Positions 14,405-23,117 of a stretch of 64,000 nt of DNA are shown in pieces; positions within the stretch are counted from its first letter, which is position 1; each line of letters starts with the position of its first letter. Position numbers and translations under genes: made by a program. Source of the stretch: a virus; IMG/VR virus record IMGVR_UViG_3300042543_000618, positions 1-64,000 of that record. One strand, written 5' to 3'. The notes under the pieces were generated by a model that had not been told where the DNA came from, made no database searches, and saw only the letters and a program-made list of their open reading frames with translations.

Positions 14405-16256
14405 CGCGATCGCGCTATTGGAGCTAATGAGCCAGGGCCAGGAACCAACGGCGGGTGACTCCCCCTGGCTAGAGAACCCCTTACCCCTAGCTGAGTTCTG
14501 CCGCGCCTACCTGGACGTTACCCCTTGGGATATTCAGCAACAGGATTTAAGCCAGTTCCTAGGTACAACGGCGGCGGATGCTAAAGCACTATTTACCCAA
14601 GACCCGCCGACCCTTTACAATTGTGGCATTTTGTGTTATGGCAAGGGAGCGGGCAAGGATACCCTAGCCTCCGTCTGCCTTGTGTGGTTTGCCCATGTGC
14701 TGCTATGCCTGAGAGACCCCCAAGACTTTCTAGGACTTGCCCCCCAGGAACCCATTGATATTGCTCTAGCTTCACCTACCCTGCGCCAGACGCGGCGGGT
14801 AACCTTCACCAAGCTAAAGAACCGACTGCGGACCTGCACCTGGCTAAAAAGCTACCTAGCGCGTTCAGAGTTTGCGATCGCAGACGTTGACCGGTATATC
14901 AAAAAAGCAACTGACGCGGCGGACTATATTGAACTACCCCACAATATTCGGATCCACAACCTACCGCTGATTAGCAGTAGCGCAGAGGGGTTTAACCTAC
15001 TGGCATTCGTGATTAGCGAGTTTGCAGGGCTAGAGTCAGAAGCCCAGGGGGCCACGGCGGAGGCATTGTTCAATACCTTTGTCACCTCCTGCCGCACCCG
15101 CTTCAGAAAGGCATGGAAAGGTTTTCTAACCAGCTTTCCGCGTAGCGTATCGGACCCGCAGGAACAGTTGATTGAAGCCCACCAGGAGGGACGGTTCCCT
15201 GAACTATTTGTGGTGCGTCGCCCCACCTGGGAAGTCGTGCCCCACCTGGAGTACAAAGACTTTGAAACTGAATTTATCAGAGACCCAGAAGGATCGGCGG
15301 CTAAGCTAGCGGCCCAACCTCGGGCGGCGACTGAAGCCTACTTTAGATCGCCTGAACTAATTGTCCGTCATGCCAGTGGGGGGACATCCGACCTACTGAA
15401 GCGCTATGGCGTGACGGGTAGCGATCGCAGCCCTGACCCCATCCTAGAGCGCGACCTATTTGGTGACGTGGTACTGGATAGCTATGGCTTTCCGATGCTA
15501 GCCAACTGGTTCAAGGGCAAGCCCGAACGCGAGTATTACATTCATATCGACCTGGGGCTATCGGGTGATAGTGCCGGGTTTGCCATGGCCCACCTGGAGC
15601 CGGTGGGCGATCGCGCGGACCGACTGATACCGGCATTGGACCTATCCTTTCGTTGGAAGGCGGCCCACTTTACCGGACGCGGCCAGTTGCAGCGCATTAA
15701 CTGGGAGGGCGGCGATTTCACAACTGTGGACATCCGCCAGGCGGAGATAGACTTGCAGACACCGGTGGAATTTGTATTGCTGCTGAGCAAGCGGCTAGGG
15801 TTTGCGATCGCGCGGGTGACGTTCGACCAATTCAATAGCGCTACGGCTCGACAGCTGCTATACCACTATGGCGTTAGCAGCCAGAATTTTTCGGTGGACC
15901 GTAACCCAGGTTATTACGATGAACTAAAGGCGCTTATTTATGCCAGACAGTTGGTGTACCGCATCGACCCGATCCTGTTCGGGGAATTGCGGAAATTGGT
16001 GAGGCTATCGACCGGACGGATTGATGCCCCCCGTACCGCCTTAGGTAGTGACGTGGATAGCCATAAAGATATTGCCGATGCAGTAGCGTCGGTCGTGGGG
16101 GCACTGTGCAAGCTATCAGCCGCCTCCGGTGAGTTCTATAGCCTGCCAGAGCCAGAGGTGGTAGAAGAGGGCACAGAAGAGCCCTCAGGGCCGATAGAGC
16201 TTGGGTCTGACTACAGCAAGACCCAGAGCGAAATTATGAAGGAGTTTTTTGAATAA
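14385..16256 (+). CDS. terL: Terminase large subunit
   Basis: About 623 residues. The ATPase part has a Walker A-type CYGKGAGKDT (about residues 85-93) and a Walker B-like LLAFVISEF. The C-terminal nuclease has the RNase H-fold acidic residues in YYIHIDLGLSGDSAGFAM, FDQFNS and DSHKDIADAV. Together these are the packaging motor and headful or cos nuclease. The frame is open from 14349; ATG 14385 overlaps the small subunit by 20 bases and is chosen, with ATG 14427 (GGAG just upstream) as an alternative. On the plus strand, opposite the portal and capsid genes. Confidence 0.9.
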   Translation: MQRKQGNAIALLELMSQGQEPTAGDSPWLENPLPLAEFCRAYLDVTPWDIQQQDLSQFLGTTAADAKALFTQDPPTLYNCGILCYGKGAGKDTLASVCLVWFAHVLLCLRDPQDFLGLAPQEPIDIALASPTLRQTRRVTFTKLKNRLRTCTWLKSYLARSEFAIADVDRYIKKATDAADYIELPHNIRIHNLPLISSSAEGFNLLAFVISEFAGLESEAQGATAEALFNTFVTSCRTRFRKAWKGFLTSFPRSVSDPQEQLIEAHQEGRFPELFVVRRPTWEVVPHLEYKDFETEFIRDPEGSAAKLAAQPRAATEAYFRSPELIVRHASGGTSDLLKRYGVTGSDRSPDPILERDLFGDVVLDSYGFPMLANWFKGKPEREYYIHIDLGLSGDSAGFAMAHLEPVGDRADRLIPALDLSFRWKAAHFTGRGQLQRINWEGGDFTTVDIRQAEIDLQTPVEFVLLLSKRLGFAIARVTFDQFNSATARQLLYHYGVSSQNFSVDRNPGYYDELKALIYARQLVYRIDPILFGELRKLVRLSTGRIDAPRTALGSDVDSHKDIADAVASVVGALCKLSAASGEFYSLPEPEVVEEGTEEPSGPIELGSDYSKTQSEIMKEFFE

Positions 16257-16458
16257 CCTCGCCGTCGATAAGGCTTAATTCAGCCCTGGCAAGCCGCTCT
16301 ATAAATTCAGAACGAGATAAGCCTGCCTGCGCCGCCAGGGTGTTGAGGATAGCCCACGCGGTAGGCGTCAAGCTAAGCTGTCCCCGCTTCTTGTGTTCTT
16401 CGTAAAAGGACTGCTTGGGTGTCAAGTTGTCCAAGCAAGCCTGGGGACGCCAAGCCAT
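16234..16458 (-). CDS. CopG/RHH-like small regulator, 74 aa
   Basis: Ends with LTPTAWAILNTLAAQAGLSRSEFIERLARAEL, a ribbon-helix-helix-type helix pair (GLSRSEFIERLAR). N-terminal region is basic and proline-containing. Convergent with and overlapping the 3' end of terL by 23 bases. Likely a small DNA-binding protein; the TATCTTACGA box in its upstream region is shared with the XRE operator region. Confidence 0.65.
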   Translation of the reverse strand: MAWRPQACLDNLTPKQSFYEEHKKRGQLSLTPTAWAILNTLAAQAGLSRSEFIERLARAELSLIDGEVIQKTPS

Positions 16459-16604
16459 AATGCCTCCGGTTCTATTTGTGTATATCTTACGATAACACTT
16501 CAGTTTAAGCTAGCTGCGCCATAGCTAGAACTCTGAGCAATTCTCACCATGGCACCTCCCTTTAGAGGCGACGTAGTACGCTGAAATTGGAGAGGGGATT
16601 GACC
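16459..16604. promoter_or_regulatory. Divergent control region between RHH gene and recombinase
   Basis: Contains TATCTTACGATAACAC (related to the repressor operator region at 10195), an imperfect inverted repeat around AGCTAG (16509-16528), and a 10-base direct repeat ACCATGGCAC (16548 and 16602). Serine-integrase attP sites are usually beside the gene, so this is the first place to look, but no crossover site can be defined from one sequence. Confidence 0.35.
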
Positions 16605-17945
16605 ATGGCACACTATCAACTTTGCTACGGGCGGGTATCGACTGAAGAGCAAAGCCTGGAATTACAGGTGCAGCAATTCCAGCAACAGCTTGAGTTTGAT
16701 GAACTGTTTGCTGAAAATTTGTCAGGGCGTAGGCGCGATCGCCCTGAATTTTTGCGCATGGTAGAACGGGCATTAGACCTCCGTGGTCAACGTCATCAAG
16801 TTACAGTATGGGTCATCGAGTGGACGCGGTGGGCACGGGATACGGTTTATTCGATGGAAAGCTTGGCCCAATTGGAAGCGGCGGGCGTACAAGTGAAGGA
16901 GCTAACCACCGGCCAGGAGATCACGCTACAGACCGCCTCAGGGCTGCTCACCACTGGCGTTAAGTCGCTGATGGCGCATTATTACTCAGTAGAACTAGGC
17001 GAGCGCATCCAGCGTGCCTATGCCCAGATGAGGCGGCAGGGGCGCCCCATGTGTGGCCCGCCTCCCTTCGGCTACCAGCGATCGCCGGATGGTAGCCGCT
17101 ATGAACCGGGGCCAGAGTGGGCAAAGGCAAGGGCGGCGATAGAATTTTACCTAGAGCACGGCAACCTGATGGCATTGTCAGCCCACATGGAGGGGCGCTA
17201 CGGGTTTTATAAGTCGCGGGCGGGTTGGCGGTGGTGGCTACGTAGCGCGGCGCTACGAGGGCATTTGCACTATGCCAAAACTGATGAGTGGCGCTACAAC
17301 ACCCACCCGGCACTGATCACCGAAGAAGAGTACAAGCGTATTGAATACCTGATTAGCCTCAACCGTCAGTTGCGCGGCAACAATCAAGGACGCATCCATG
17401 CGGTGCCGCCTATTGTGTCCTGTGTTTGTGGCTGCCGGTGCCGTGCGCTTATCCGCCGGGGCCATCGCTATTTTGCCTGTGCGGCCAAAGCTGACTACCA
17501 TGACCGGGAATGCTCCTACACCCGTTCTTGCCGCCAGGATGCCATTGAAGCAGCCATTCAGGAGGCGTTGGTAGAGGCCGCTGAAGCGATCGCGGCGGAT
17601 ATGCTACAGCCCTCGACGGTGAACCCGCAGGCGATCGCGTTGGAGCGGGAACTAGAAGCACTTCGTCCTTTGGCGCACCGGGCGGCGATCGCCGAAGAAA
17701 TTGCTGCCATCGAGGCGGAGCTACAAACCTTAGCTGGGATGGCAAGCCATGTCAGTGCTAACCAGCAAGAGCTACGGGAAAAAACAATGGCGATCGCGCA
17801 GGCGGACCTGAACCTATTGCCGGTGGTAAGGCGCCGGGAAATCTACGCGGAATTGGTGGAGCGGGTGATCATGCAAGGGAAAGAAGTAGTGGAGGTGCGG
17901 CTAAAGTTTATTGGCAATAAGCAACCGTCAGACAGCAGGTTCTAG
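16605..17945 (+). CDS. Large serine recombinase (phage integrase)
   Basis: 446 residues from ATG 16605 (GGAGAGGGG upstream; an in-frame ATG at 16587 is less well placed). The N-terminal resolvase domain has YGRVSTEEQSLELQVQQF with the nucleophile Ser. The recombinase domain follows (PPFGYQRSPDG...; WRWWLRSAALRGHLHYAKTDEWRYNTHPALI). Next come a zinc ribbon (CVCGCRCRALIRRGHRYFAC...C) and a C-terminal coiled coil. This is the architecture of serine integrases and of XisF-type excisases of cyanobacterial elements. It mediates integration and excision, supporting a temperate phage. Confidence 0.9.
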   Translation: MAHYQLCYGRVSTEEQSLELQVQQFQQQLEFDELFAENLSGRRRDRPEFLRMVERALDLRGQRHQVTVWVIEWTRWARDTVYSMESLAQLEAAGVQVKELTTGQEITLQTASGLLTTGVKSLMAHYYSVELGERIQRAYAQMRRQGRPMCGPPPFGYQRSPDGSRYEPGPEWAKARAAIEFYLEHGNLMALSAHMEGRYGFYKSRAGWRWWLRSAALRGHLHYAKTDEWRYNTHPALITEEEYKRIEYLISLNRQLRGNNQGRIHAVPPIVSCVCGCRCRALIRRGHRYFACAAKADYHDRECSYTRSCRQDAIEAAIQEALVEAAEAIAADMLQPSTVNPQAIALERELEALRPLAHRAAIAEEIAAIEAELQTLAGMASHVSANQQELREKTMAIAQADLNLLPVVRRREIYAELVERVIMQGKEVVEVRLKFIGNKQPSDSRF

Positions 17946-18791
17946 CGATACAGTAACGCCTGACTGGCGATCGGGGGTAAGCTTTAGCCAGACGCCGCCG
18001 AGGCTTTTCGGCATGACAATGCGCTCCACCGCCCAGCCATTACCGCCTTCAAATTCTTCTTTGTAGGTGCCGGTCTGTACATGGTATCGCGGGGTTACCT
18101 TTACCTTGCCGGTCTCCGCCAAGCGATAGCAAGGGTGGCTGACAATGCTGCGTTCGTGGTTATGGCCATTGACGATAATATCGGCATCTGGGGCGATACT
18201 GGCGTAGCGACCGCCGCCCATGGTGCCCTTGGTGATGATGCCGCCCCAGGCGCCATGGTGAAAAAACAGGGTGCAGCGTCGCACCTTCTCAACGCCATTG
18301 CCGCGCTGCTTGTAGAACACAAAGCGCACCCAGCCCTGGTAACCCATGTGCTCAGTAACCGCCTTATGGCGATCGCGCATCTGCTGCACTACGTTAGCGA
18401 GTGGGTCCACCTCCTGGTGGTTGATGATGGCAGTTTCGTGGTTGCCATTGCCCATCATTAAAATTTCTTTGCCGTAGGGGCCAAGAATATCGGCAGACTC
18501 CTTGAATACCAAGTCAAAATAATTGGCCCCCTGGTGCTCGGGGCGAATACTGGCCTTGCTGCCCCGCTTGTCGCGTTTGCCCTGCATCAGGCATAGCACG
18601 TCGCCAAAAAATAAGGCCCTGCCACCCAGAGCCTTCATTTTATCGAGGTGAGAGAAGAATAGCTTGCGATCACATTTTGGGTTATCCAGGTGAATGTCGC
18701 TGGCCAGCAAAAAGTGCTGGGTCTCCTCCCCGGTGTAGCGCATCCGGATTTCGAGAAGTTCATCTGATAAGCGCTTTACGTCAATGTCCAT
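17928..18791 (-). CDS. Calcineurin-like metallophosphoesterase
   Basis: Metal-binding motifs in order: SDIHLD (DxH), FFGDVLC (GD, with the usual second Asp replaced by Cys), MMGNGNHE (GNH), FFHHGAWGG and NGHNHE (GHxH). About 287 residues from ATG 18791; a GTG at 18833 would add 14 residues with no ribosome site. Such phage phosphoesterases hydrolyse nucleic-acid or nucleotide phosphodiesters; the substrate here is unknown. Its 3' end overlaps the convergent recombinase by 18 bases. Confidence 0.8.
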   Translation of the reverse strand: MDIDVKRLSDELLEIRMRYTGEETQHFLLASDIHLDNPKCDRKLFFSHLDKMKALGGRALFFGDVLCLMQGKRDKRGSKASIRPEHQGANYFDLVFKESADILGPYGKEILMMGNGNHETAIINHQEVDPLANVVQQMRDRHKAVTEHMGYQGWVRFVFYKQRGNGVEKVRRCTLFFHHGAWGGIITKGTMGGGRYASIAPDADIIVNGHNHERSIVSHPCYRLAETGKVKVTPRYHVQTGTYKEEFEGGNGWAVERIVMPKSLGGVWLKLTPDRQSGVTVSLEPAV

Positions 18792-18840
18792 CTCTCTAAC
18801 GAGAGTGCATAGCCCCAGTCTATCGGATGTCACAAATAAT

Positions 18841-18870
18841 TAACAAAACGCCACGGGATGCCCATGGCGC
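18841..18870 (-). terminator. Intrinsic terminator, minus strand
   Basis: CGCCATGGG-CAT-CCCGTGGCG followed by TTTTGTTA. It ends the leftward operon that starts with the replication genes. Confidence 0.85.
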
Positions 18871-18888
18871 TTAATGTTAGTCACCTGT

Positions 18889-19056
18889 CTATGCCGCCTC
18901 TTTCAACGGCCTCAATAACTTCTCCGCCAGTTGTCGCACTTTAGGGGGTGCATCCGGCATTTTTAACACCGCCTCGGCAAGTTGATAGGCAACTTGTTTT
19001 TCCTGCTTGGTTAGCGCGATCGCTAACTCAAGGTTCTGTTTTACCTGGGGGCTCAT
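18889..19056 (-). CDS. Small hypothetical protein, 55 aa
   Basis: MSPQVKQNLELAIALTKQEK to stop at 18889. Amphipathic helices throughout. ATGA overlap with the upstream 81-residue gene supports it as real and co-translated. No family recognised. Confidence 0.65.
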   Translation of the reverse strand: MSPQVKQNLELAIALTKQEKQVAYQLAEAVLKMPDAPPKVRQLAEKLLRPLKEAA

Positions 19057-19298
19057 AGCTGTTCCTCTGTTTGGGATAGCACCGACTCAGCCAGCTTGCG
19101 TTGATCCGCGGTAGATTCAGTGTCACCAGCATCAGCCAAAGCCAAAGCCAGTGCAGTGATCAAGTTGTCCAAGCTAGAAACCTCTCCCACAGGCTCTAAT
19201 GCTTGTGCTAACGGGCTTTTCCACAAAATGAGACAAGTCAATGCCTGGGTCAAAATTTCACCAGTAGTAGGGCTATTAATCTGTTTTTGGAAGCTCAT
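19053..19298 (-). CDS. Hypothetical protein, 81 aa
   Basis: MSFQKQINSPTTGEILTQAL. Helical, with an Ala/Leu-rich middle (LDNLITALALALADAG). In a chain of 4-base overlaps with both neighbours. Function unknown. Confidence 0.6.
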   Translation of the reverse strand: MSFQKQINSPTTGEILTQALTCLILWKSPLAQALEPVGEVSSLDNLITALALALADAGDTESTADQRKLAESVLSQTEEQL

Positions 19299-19516
19299 GG
19301 CTGCTCCTCCACCTGAAACACATCCCCAAAAACAGCCTGCAAATACACCCGGGCCAACTCAGGATCACCTGAATTGCTACCCTGCAACAAAAACATAGCG
19401 AGAGCGGCGTTGACGACGCGATCGCAGTCCCACTCCCGGTGGCTATCGAGGTAGGCCGCGATCGCGGCGGCCACTGGTGGCTTAACGTCTGCCACCATTG
19501 AAATTGGTTCATTCAT
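19295..19516 (-). CDS. DUF2811-like protein, 73 aa
   Basis: The block ISMVADVKPPVAAAIAAYLD SHREWDCDRVVNAALAMFLL has the pattern of DUF2811, a small family of cyanobacterial proteins (…YLxxHPxWDxDRVxxAALxxFLLQ). The family has no assigned function. Its presence supports a cyanobacterial host. ATGA overlaps on both sides. Confidence 0.65.
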   Translation of the reverse strand: MNEPISMVADVKPPVAAAIAAYLDSHREWDCDRVVNAALAMFLLQGSNSGDPELARVYLQAVFGDVFQVEEQP

Positions 19517-20034
19517 GCCGTCACCTCAGCATGAATGGACTTGTAGCCGTTGCAAGACAGGTGAGCCTGCCATAGCTGCCGGTAGGGCACCGTACACCGT
19601 TGAGAGGCACAGAACCGGCCCTGGCTGTCTCCGTCACCAGAGTAGACACAGGTGGGACAACCTTTGCCGACCGCCATGGGTTGACGGCTGACGGTATCGA
19701 TGAAGTACTCATCAGCCTCCGCCAGAGTGCGGAATAGGCGGCTATAGCCGGTACATTCAAACTTAAAACGGTAAGTGGCCACTGTCCGCCCCAGGGGAGC
19801 GAAATAACCAAAGTAGCCGTAATCGGCATAGGTATTTTGAAGCCTGCCGTAGTCATAGCCTGCTTGATAATCAGCCAAAATTTTCCGCACCAACACCTTG
19901 GTTAGGGGACGCTGGGCTTGTTGTACTTCTTGGGCGGCTAAGGCAGCGATCGCCAACAGGCTATCGTAAGGCACGCCCTTAAAAGCAGCATGGGTGGCCA
20001 CTTGGGCCAATTTATCTGGAGTAAGTGTAATCAT
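19513..20034 (-). CDS. Hypothetical Tyr/Cys-rich protein, 173 aa
   Basis: The N-terminal 70 residues are helical. The middle is Tyr-rich (YDYGRLQNTYADYGYFGYF) and the C-terminal part holds several Cys (KGCPTCVYSGDG...FCASQRC...LSCNGY) that could bind a metal. It belongs to the replication-side operon; no family recognised. Confidence 0.6.
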   Translation of the reverse strand: MITLTPDKLAQVATHAAFKGVPYDSLLAIAALAAQEVQQAQRPLTKVLVRKILADYQAGYDYGRLQNTYADYGYFGYFAPLGRTVATYRFKFECTGYSRLFRTLAEADEYFIDTVSRQPMAVGKGCPTCVYSGDGDSQGRFCASQRCTVPYRQLWQAHLSCNGYKSIHAEVTA

Positions 20035-20297
20035 AAAAAACTCTCCACAACGGATTGAAATTTGCGGTCAAGTGCCTCTAATGCCTCGTAGGACATCAGC
20101 GACAGTTGACCCATGGGGGATGTACCCTGCAGGCGTTGGATAGCTTCTTCCTCGCTTACACCGTCCTCAAGGACAATGGAGCGCACGGCTACCCGGTAGA
20201 TGTAACCTTCTACCTTGGCGCGGTCTTGATTAAACAATTCCAGTGTCATCTTAAAATTGCACTGGATACGCGCCAAAAAAACGTCAATGCAGTCCAC
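20031..20297 (-). CDS. Hypothetical protein, 88 aa, GTG start
   Basis: A GTG at 20297 preceded by GGAGG with 6-base spacing fits far better than the longer frame opening at 20333. Product is charged and helical (EEEAIQRLQGTSPMGQLSLM). Overlaps the next gene by 4 bases. No family recognised. Confidence 0.55.
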   Translation of the reverse strand: MDCIDVFLARIQCNFKMTLELFNQDRAKVEGYIYRVAVRSIVLEDGVSEEEAIQRLQGTSPMGQLSLMSYEALEALDRKFQSVVESFL

Positions 20298-20372
20298 TGG
20301 CGGCCTCCAGGCGATCGCTAAAGGCAGCCTCATCTAACGCCTGTCCTAACATGACTGGCACCATAACATCGC

Positions 20373-20783
20373 CTATGCTAGAAAACCCTCCCACCCGGGT
20401 AGTGGGTAGTTTGCCCTCCCGGTGAAATTGGGCAAATTAGCCTTTAACTTTTGCTTGGCTAGTTGCTGAGCCGCAATGTAAGCGTCTTTCTCGCGATCGC
20501 TCATATCGGCATATCGCTTGTAACCACTAGGCACCGCTGAAGCCTTACGCTCTAACTCCTGGCGCACCAGTTGCTTGACGCTGGCCAGTAATTGAGCCGG
20601 GCTTAAAAACGGCTCAGCATAAGCTTTGCCAAACAACTTAACCAGCTCATCAAGCGAACATTGGCGGCAATAGTCAAACAATCGTTCCATGGCATCGTCA
20701 TCAAGCCGAAACTTGCTGCCATGCCAGGTTTGCATTTCCTCCATCAAGGACCGTAGCCCTTCCATGGTTAACTCATCGTCCAT
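20373..20783 (-). CDS. Hypothetical replication-module protein, 136 aa
   Basis: MDDELTMEGLRSLMEEMQTW with GGGGGAA before ATG 20783. Entirely helical, acidic at the N-terminus and basic near RYADMSDREKDAYIAAQQLA KQKLK. It follows the replisome-organiser gene, where phages often encode a helicase-loader partner, but no ATP-binding motif is present. Role unknown. Confidence 0.6.
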   Translation of the reverse strand: MDDELTMEGLRSLMEEMQTWHGSKFRLDDDAMERLFDYCRQCSLDELVKLFGKAYAEPFLSPAQLLASVKQLVRQELERKASAVPSGYKRYADMSDREKDAYIAAQQLAKQKLKANLPNFTGRANYPLPGWEGFLA

Positions 20784-20848
20784 TGGTTCCCCCGTACTAG
20801 ATGTTTATTTACACTAGCATCGCTTAGAGCAAATATGCAACAGCTAGG

Positions 20849-22036
20849 CTAAAAAATAGCGCCGCTCATCAGGCGATCGCGTTCCTGCCTTAGGAATGCG
20901 GCATAGTCAGCGGAGTCCTCCGGCCCTAGCTGGGTTGATAGTTGCTTGCCGGTGCGGGCTTGCCAGTCCTCCGGCAATAGCACCGTCCGCCGTAGCTCCA
21001 TCAGCAACCCCGTAATTTCTACCTGCCCATCGCGTTTTGCTTGGGGGCGAGCGGGTGATTGGAATGCAGGGGCAGGCTGCGATCGCTTGTCGTCCAAGGC
21101 ACTCTCCCATAGTCGGCCAGACAAGAAGCGACAGCAATGGGGAGCGCCATAAACCTTGCCTTTGGCTTTCATCATTCGCAGGGTAAGCTCAAACCACGCC
21201 TGAGTGCCGTCTAGAATCGCCTCTAAAGGCACTCCAGAGGCTATCAGGCTGTCCCATACCTTAATCGCTTCTGGGCGCTTCTGGGTGACCCAGACGTTGC
21301 TTTCAATCGCCTTTAGGTGATCGCGGTAGTCATTCCAAAATTTCGCGAAGGCTTCTGGATGGTGTTGGGCTTCGGTTTTGGTTTTGCCGCCGGCGGCAGA
21401 TTTTTTTCTTGTCCGGGATTTCGGCTGAGAACTAGATTTCTCTGCCTGGCTATCCAGAGGGGTAACGATATCGGCTTCCTGTTTAGCCGGTTCGAGTTCT
21501 TTGGTTTTTGAGATGGAAGCGCGATCGCGTAGCGCGTCAGCGCTACAAAGCGGTTCGATGTCCGGACACTCAGGTATAGAACTTTTTAATAGATCTTGAT
21601 CGATCTCCGGATCTGAATCTGGATCTGTATCTGTATCTGTATCTGGGGGCGTTGCATTAACGTTACTGAAACGTTTCACTCCCGTTTCTTTTGTCGTAGC
21701 TGTAGCTAAACGCTTTTGTTCACGGTGCTTTCGCACTCTTTCGGTGGAGTTGTCAGATTCAAACTGGCGTCTTGCCCAATGGGTGATCTTGATTCCCGTC
21801 TCATCCCAATCGATCATGCCTTTTACTTTGAATTTAGCTTTTAAGGTTTGCCAGTCCTCGACCGGCATTCTGATTTGGTAGGCAATTTCTTCGTCGGTCA
21901 GGTTGTCAATCCTTCCTCGTTCTGAATTGTCTGAAGCAAGGCATAGGAGGATGATGAAAGCCCACTGGTGGTGAGGGGTCATCAATGACAACTTGGGGTC
22001 GCATCTAAATTCACTGTAAAAACGAAACCATTGCAT
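20849..22036 (-). CDS. Phage replisome organiser-like replication protein
   Basis: The N-terminal about 110 residues (MQWFRFYSEFRCDPKLSLMT, then FIILLCLASDNSERG, then LTDEEIAYQIRMP) match the winged-helix replisome-organiser N-terminal family of phage initiators. A low-complexity acidic linker follows, with a DT repeat (TDTDTDPDSDPE) encoded by repeated GTATCT units. A helical C-terminal domain (about 230-320) comes next. Such proteins bind the phage origin and recruit the helicase loader, so an origin is likely nearby, often inside this gene. Confidence 0.75.
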   Translation of the reverse strand: MQWFRFYSEFRCDPKLSLMTPHHQWAFIILLCLASDNSERGRIDNLTDEEIAYQIRMPVEDWQTLKAKFKVKGMIDWDETGIKITHWARRQFESDNSTERVRKHREQKRLATATTKETGVKRFSNVNATPPDTDTDTDPDSDPEIDQDLLKSSIPECPDIEPLCSADALRDRASISKTKELEPAKQEADIVTPLDSQAEKSSSQPKSRTRKKSAAGGKTKTEAQHHPEAFAKFWNDYRDHLKAIESNVWVTQKRPEAIKVWDSLIASGVPLEAILDGTQAWFELTLRMMKAKGKVYGAPHCCRFLSGRLWESALDDKRSQPAPAFQSPARPQAKRDGQVEITGLLMELRRTVLLPEDWQARTGKQLSTQLGPEDSADYAAFLRQERDRLMSGAIF

Positions 22037-22037
22037 G

Positions 22038-22607
22038 TTACAGACCTCCTAGCCATTCTTGTGGTGTGCGAGCGTGTTTTCTGCTGTTGCAGGAGCGGCA
22101 GCAGGTGGCCAAATTGTCTGGCTCATCAGAACCACCCTTGCTGTAGGGAATCACATGGTCAAGGGTTAAATCCTCCGTCGCGCTGCAGTAAACACAGCAA
22201 TACCCATCGCGCTCGAAAACAGCATCTCTGTGTCTCCTGTACGCTCCGTCCCTGTGCAGCGGCGGCAGCCCTTGCTCTCGCCTGGGTAACGACCTGATGT
22301 AGGCGACCCTTTCCGCGATCGCGGGGCAATAAAGGATTCTCTCCGCCCATAGCTGACGGTCTATCAGTCCAACCCCCGCCATGGTGTCGAATACCCGACA
22401 AAGGTCTTGAACGCTTGGGATTTTTAAGTCTTCAGCCAAGTCTTCTAACCAAAGAGAGTCGGCAACAATCTGAAAGCTGCCCTCCTCGGCGTGTAATTTT
22501 TCTAACAATACGCACCATATGCCATAGCCCGCTATACCGTGCTCCCGAAGTAATTTTCGGATTTTGCGGTTGCGAAGCATATTTGTATCATGCTGAAACC
22601 ATTTCAT
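22038..22607 (-). CDS. Winged-helix (DUF4373-like) protein fused to an HNH nuclease
   Basis: From ATG 22607 with GGAGG upstream. Residues 1-100 (MKWFQHDTNMLRNRKIRKLL, GIAGYGIWCVLLEKLHAEEG) match the DUF4373 / Lin1244-type N-terminal domain found in phage replication proteins. The C-terminal 60 residues carry an HNH endonuclease: CCVYC, LTLDHVIPYSKGG, DEPDNLATCCRSCNSRK. Both zinc Cys pairs and the DH residues are intact, so it should be active. It stops 2 bases before the replisome-organiser start. Confidence 0.8.
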   Translation of the reverse strand: MKWFQHDTNMLRNRKIRKLLREHGIAGYGIWCVLLEKLHAEEGSFQIVADSLWLEDLAEDLKIPSVQDLCRVFDTMAGVGLIDRQLWAERILYCPAIAERVAYIRSLPRREQGLPPLHRDGAYRRHRDAVFERDGYCCVYCSATEDLTLDHVIPYSKGGSDEPDNLATCCRSCNSRKHARTPQEWLGGL

Positions 22608-22683
22608 GGTAAAATTGCCTCCATTGGTGTTACCTCTACCGGTTGGTTGTTGCTCTAACTGGTGGTTATTGGCAATAAACAAC

Positions 22684-22719
22684 AAAAAGGCGATCGCATA
22701 ACCGGCGATCGCCTTTTTT
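22684..22719. terminator. Bidirectional terminator built from HIP1 palindromes
   Basis: GGCGATCGC and GCGATCGCC arms flanked by AAAAA and TTTTTT. It terminates the gene at 22721-23080 (minus) and could also stop plus-strand transcripts. Confidence 0.85.
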
Positions 22720-22720
22720 A

Positions 22721-23080
22721 TTACGCTGCCCCGTCGTAGGTAGCCTTGATGGCCCTAAAGCCTGACTCTATATCCCTAAATGCTCTGGGCAATAAATACT
22801 TCACGGCAAATTGTGGAGGGTTCAGCCCCTCGATCTGAGCGGCTGTCCGGATCGTATCATAGCCCTCCTTGGTAAAGATCAAGGCTAGGTTGGGCTCACC
22901 GGGCTTGCGGGCGATCGCCTTAAATCCTTTACCGTCCGGCCCCGCTTCAATCACCTTCTTTGCCGCTGCCACCAGGATTTTCTCCTGGTAAGCGATCGGC
23001 TTCATGTTCCTTAGTGCGGCAGCGCCCATTACTACCCGGGTATAGCGCCGGGGCAATGCAATCCGTCTGTACTCGGCCAT
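22721..23080 (-). CDS. Hypothetical protein, 119 aa
   Basis: Start at ATG 23080 (MAEYRRIALPRRYTRVVMGA) with AGGTGAT in front; an upstream ATG at 23119 has no ribosome site. Basic N-terminus and an FTKEGYDTIRTAAQIEGLNP segment. No family recognised. Divergent from the 114-residue gene across an inverted repeat. Confidence 0.6.
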   Translation of the reverse strand: MAEYRRIALPRRYTRVVMGAAALRNMKPIAYQEKILVAAAKKVIEAGPDGKGFKAIARKPGEPNLALIFTKEGYDTIRTAAQIEGLNPPQFAVKYLLPRAFRDIESGFRAIKATYDGAA

Positions 23081-23117
23081 ATCATCACCTACAACTAACT
23101 GCGCCCTATTGTAGTGC

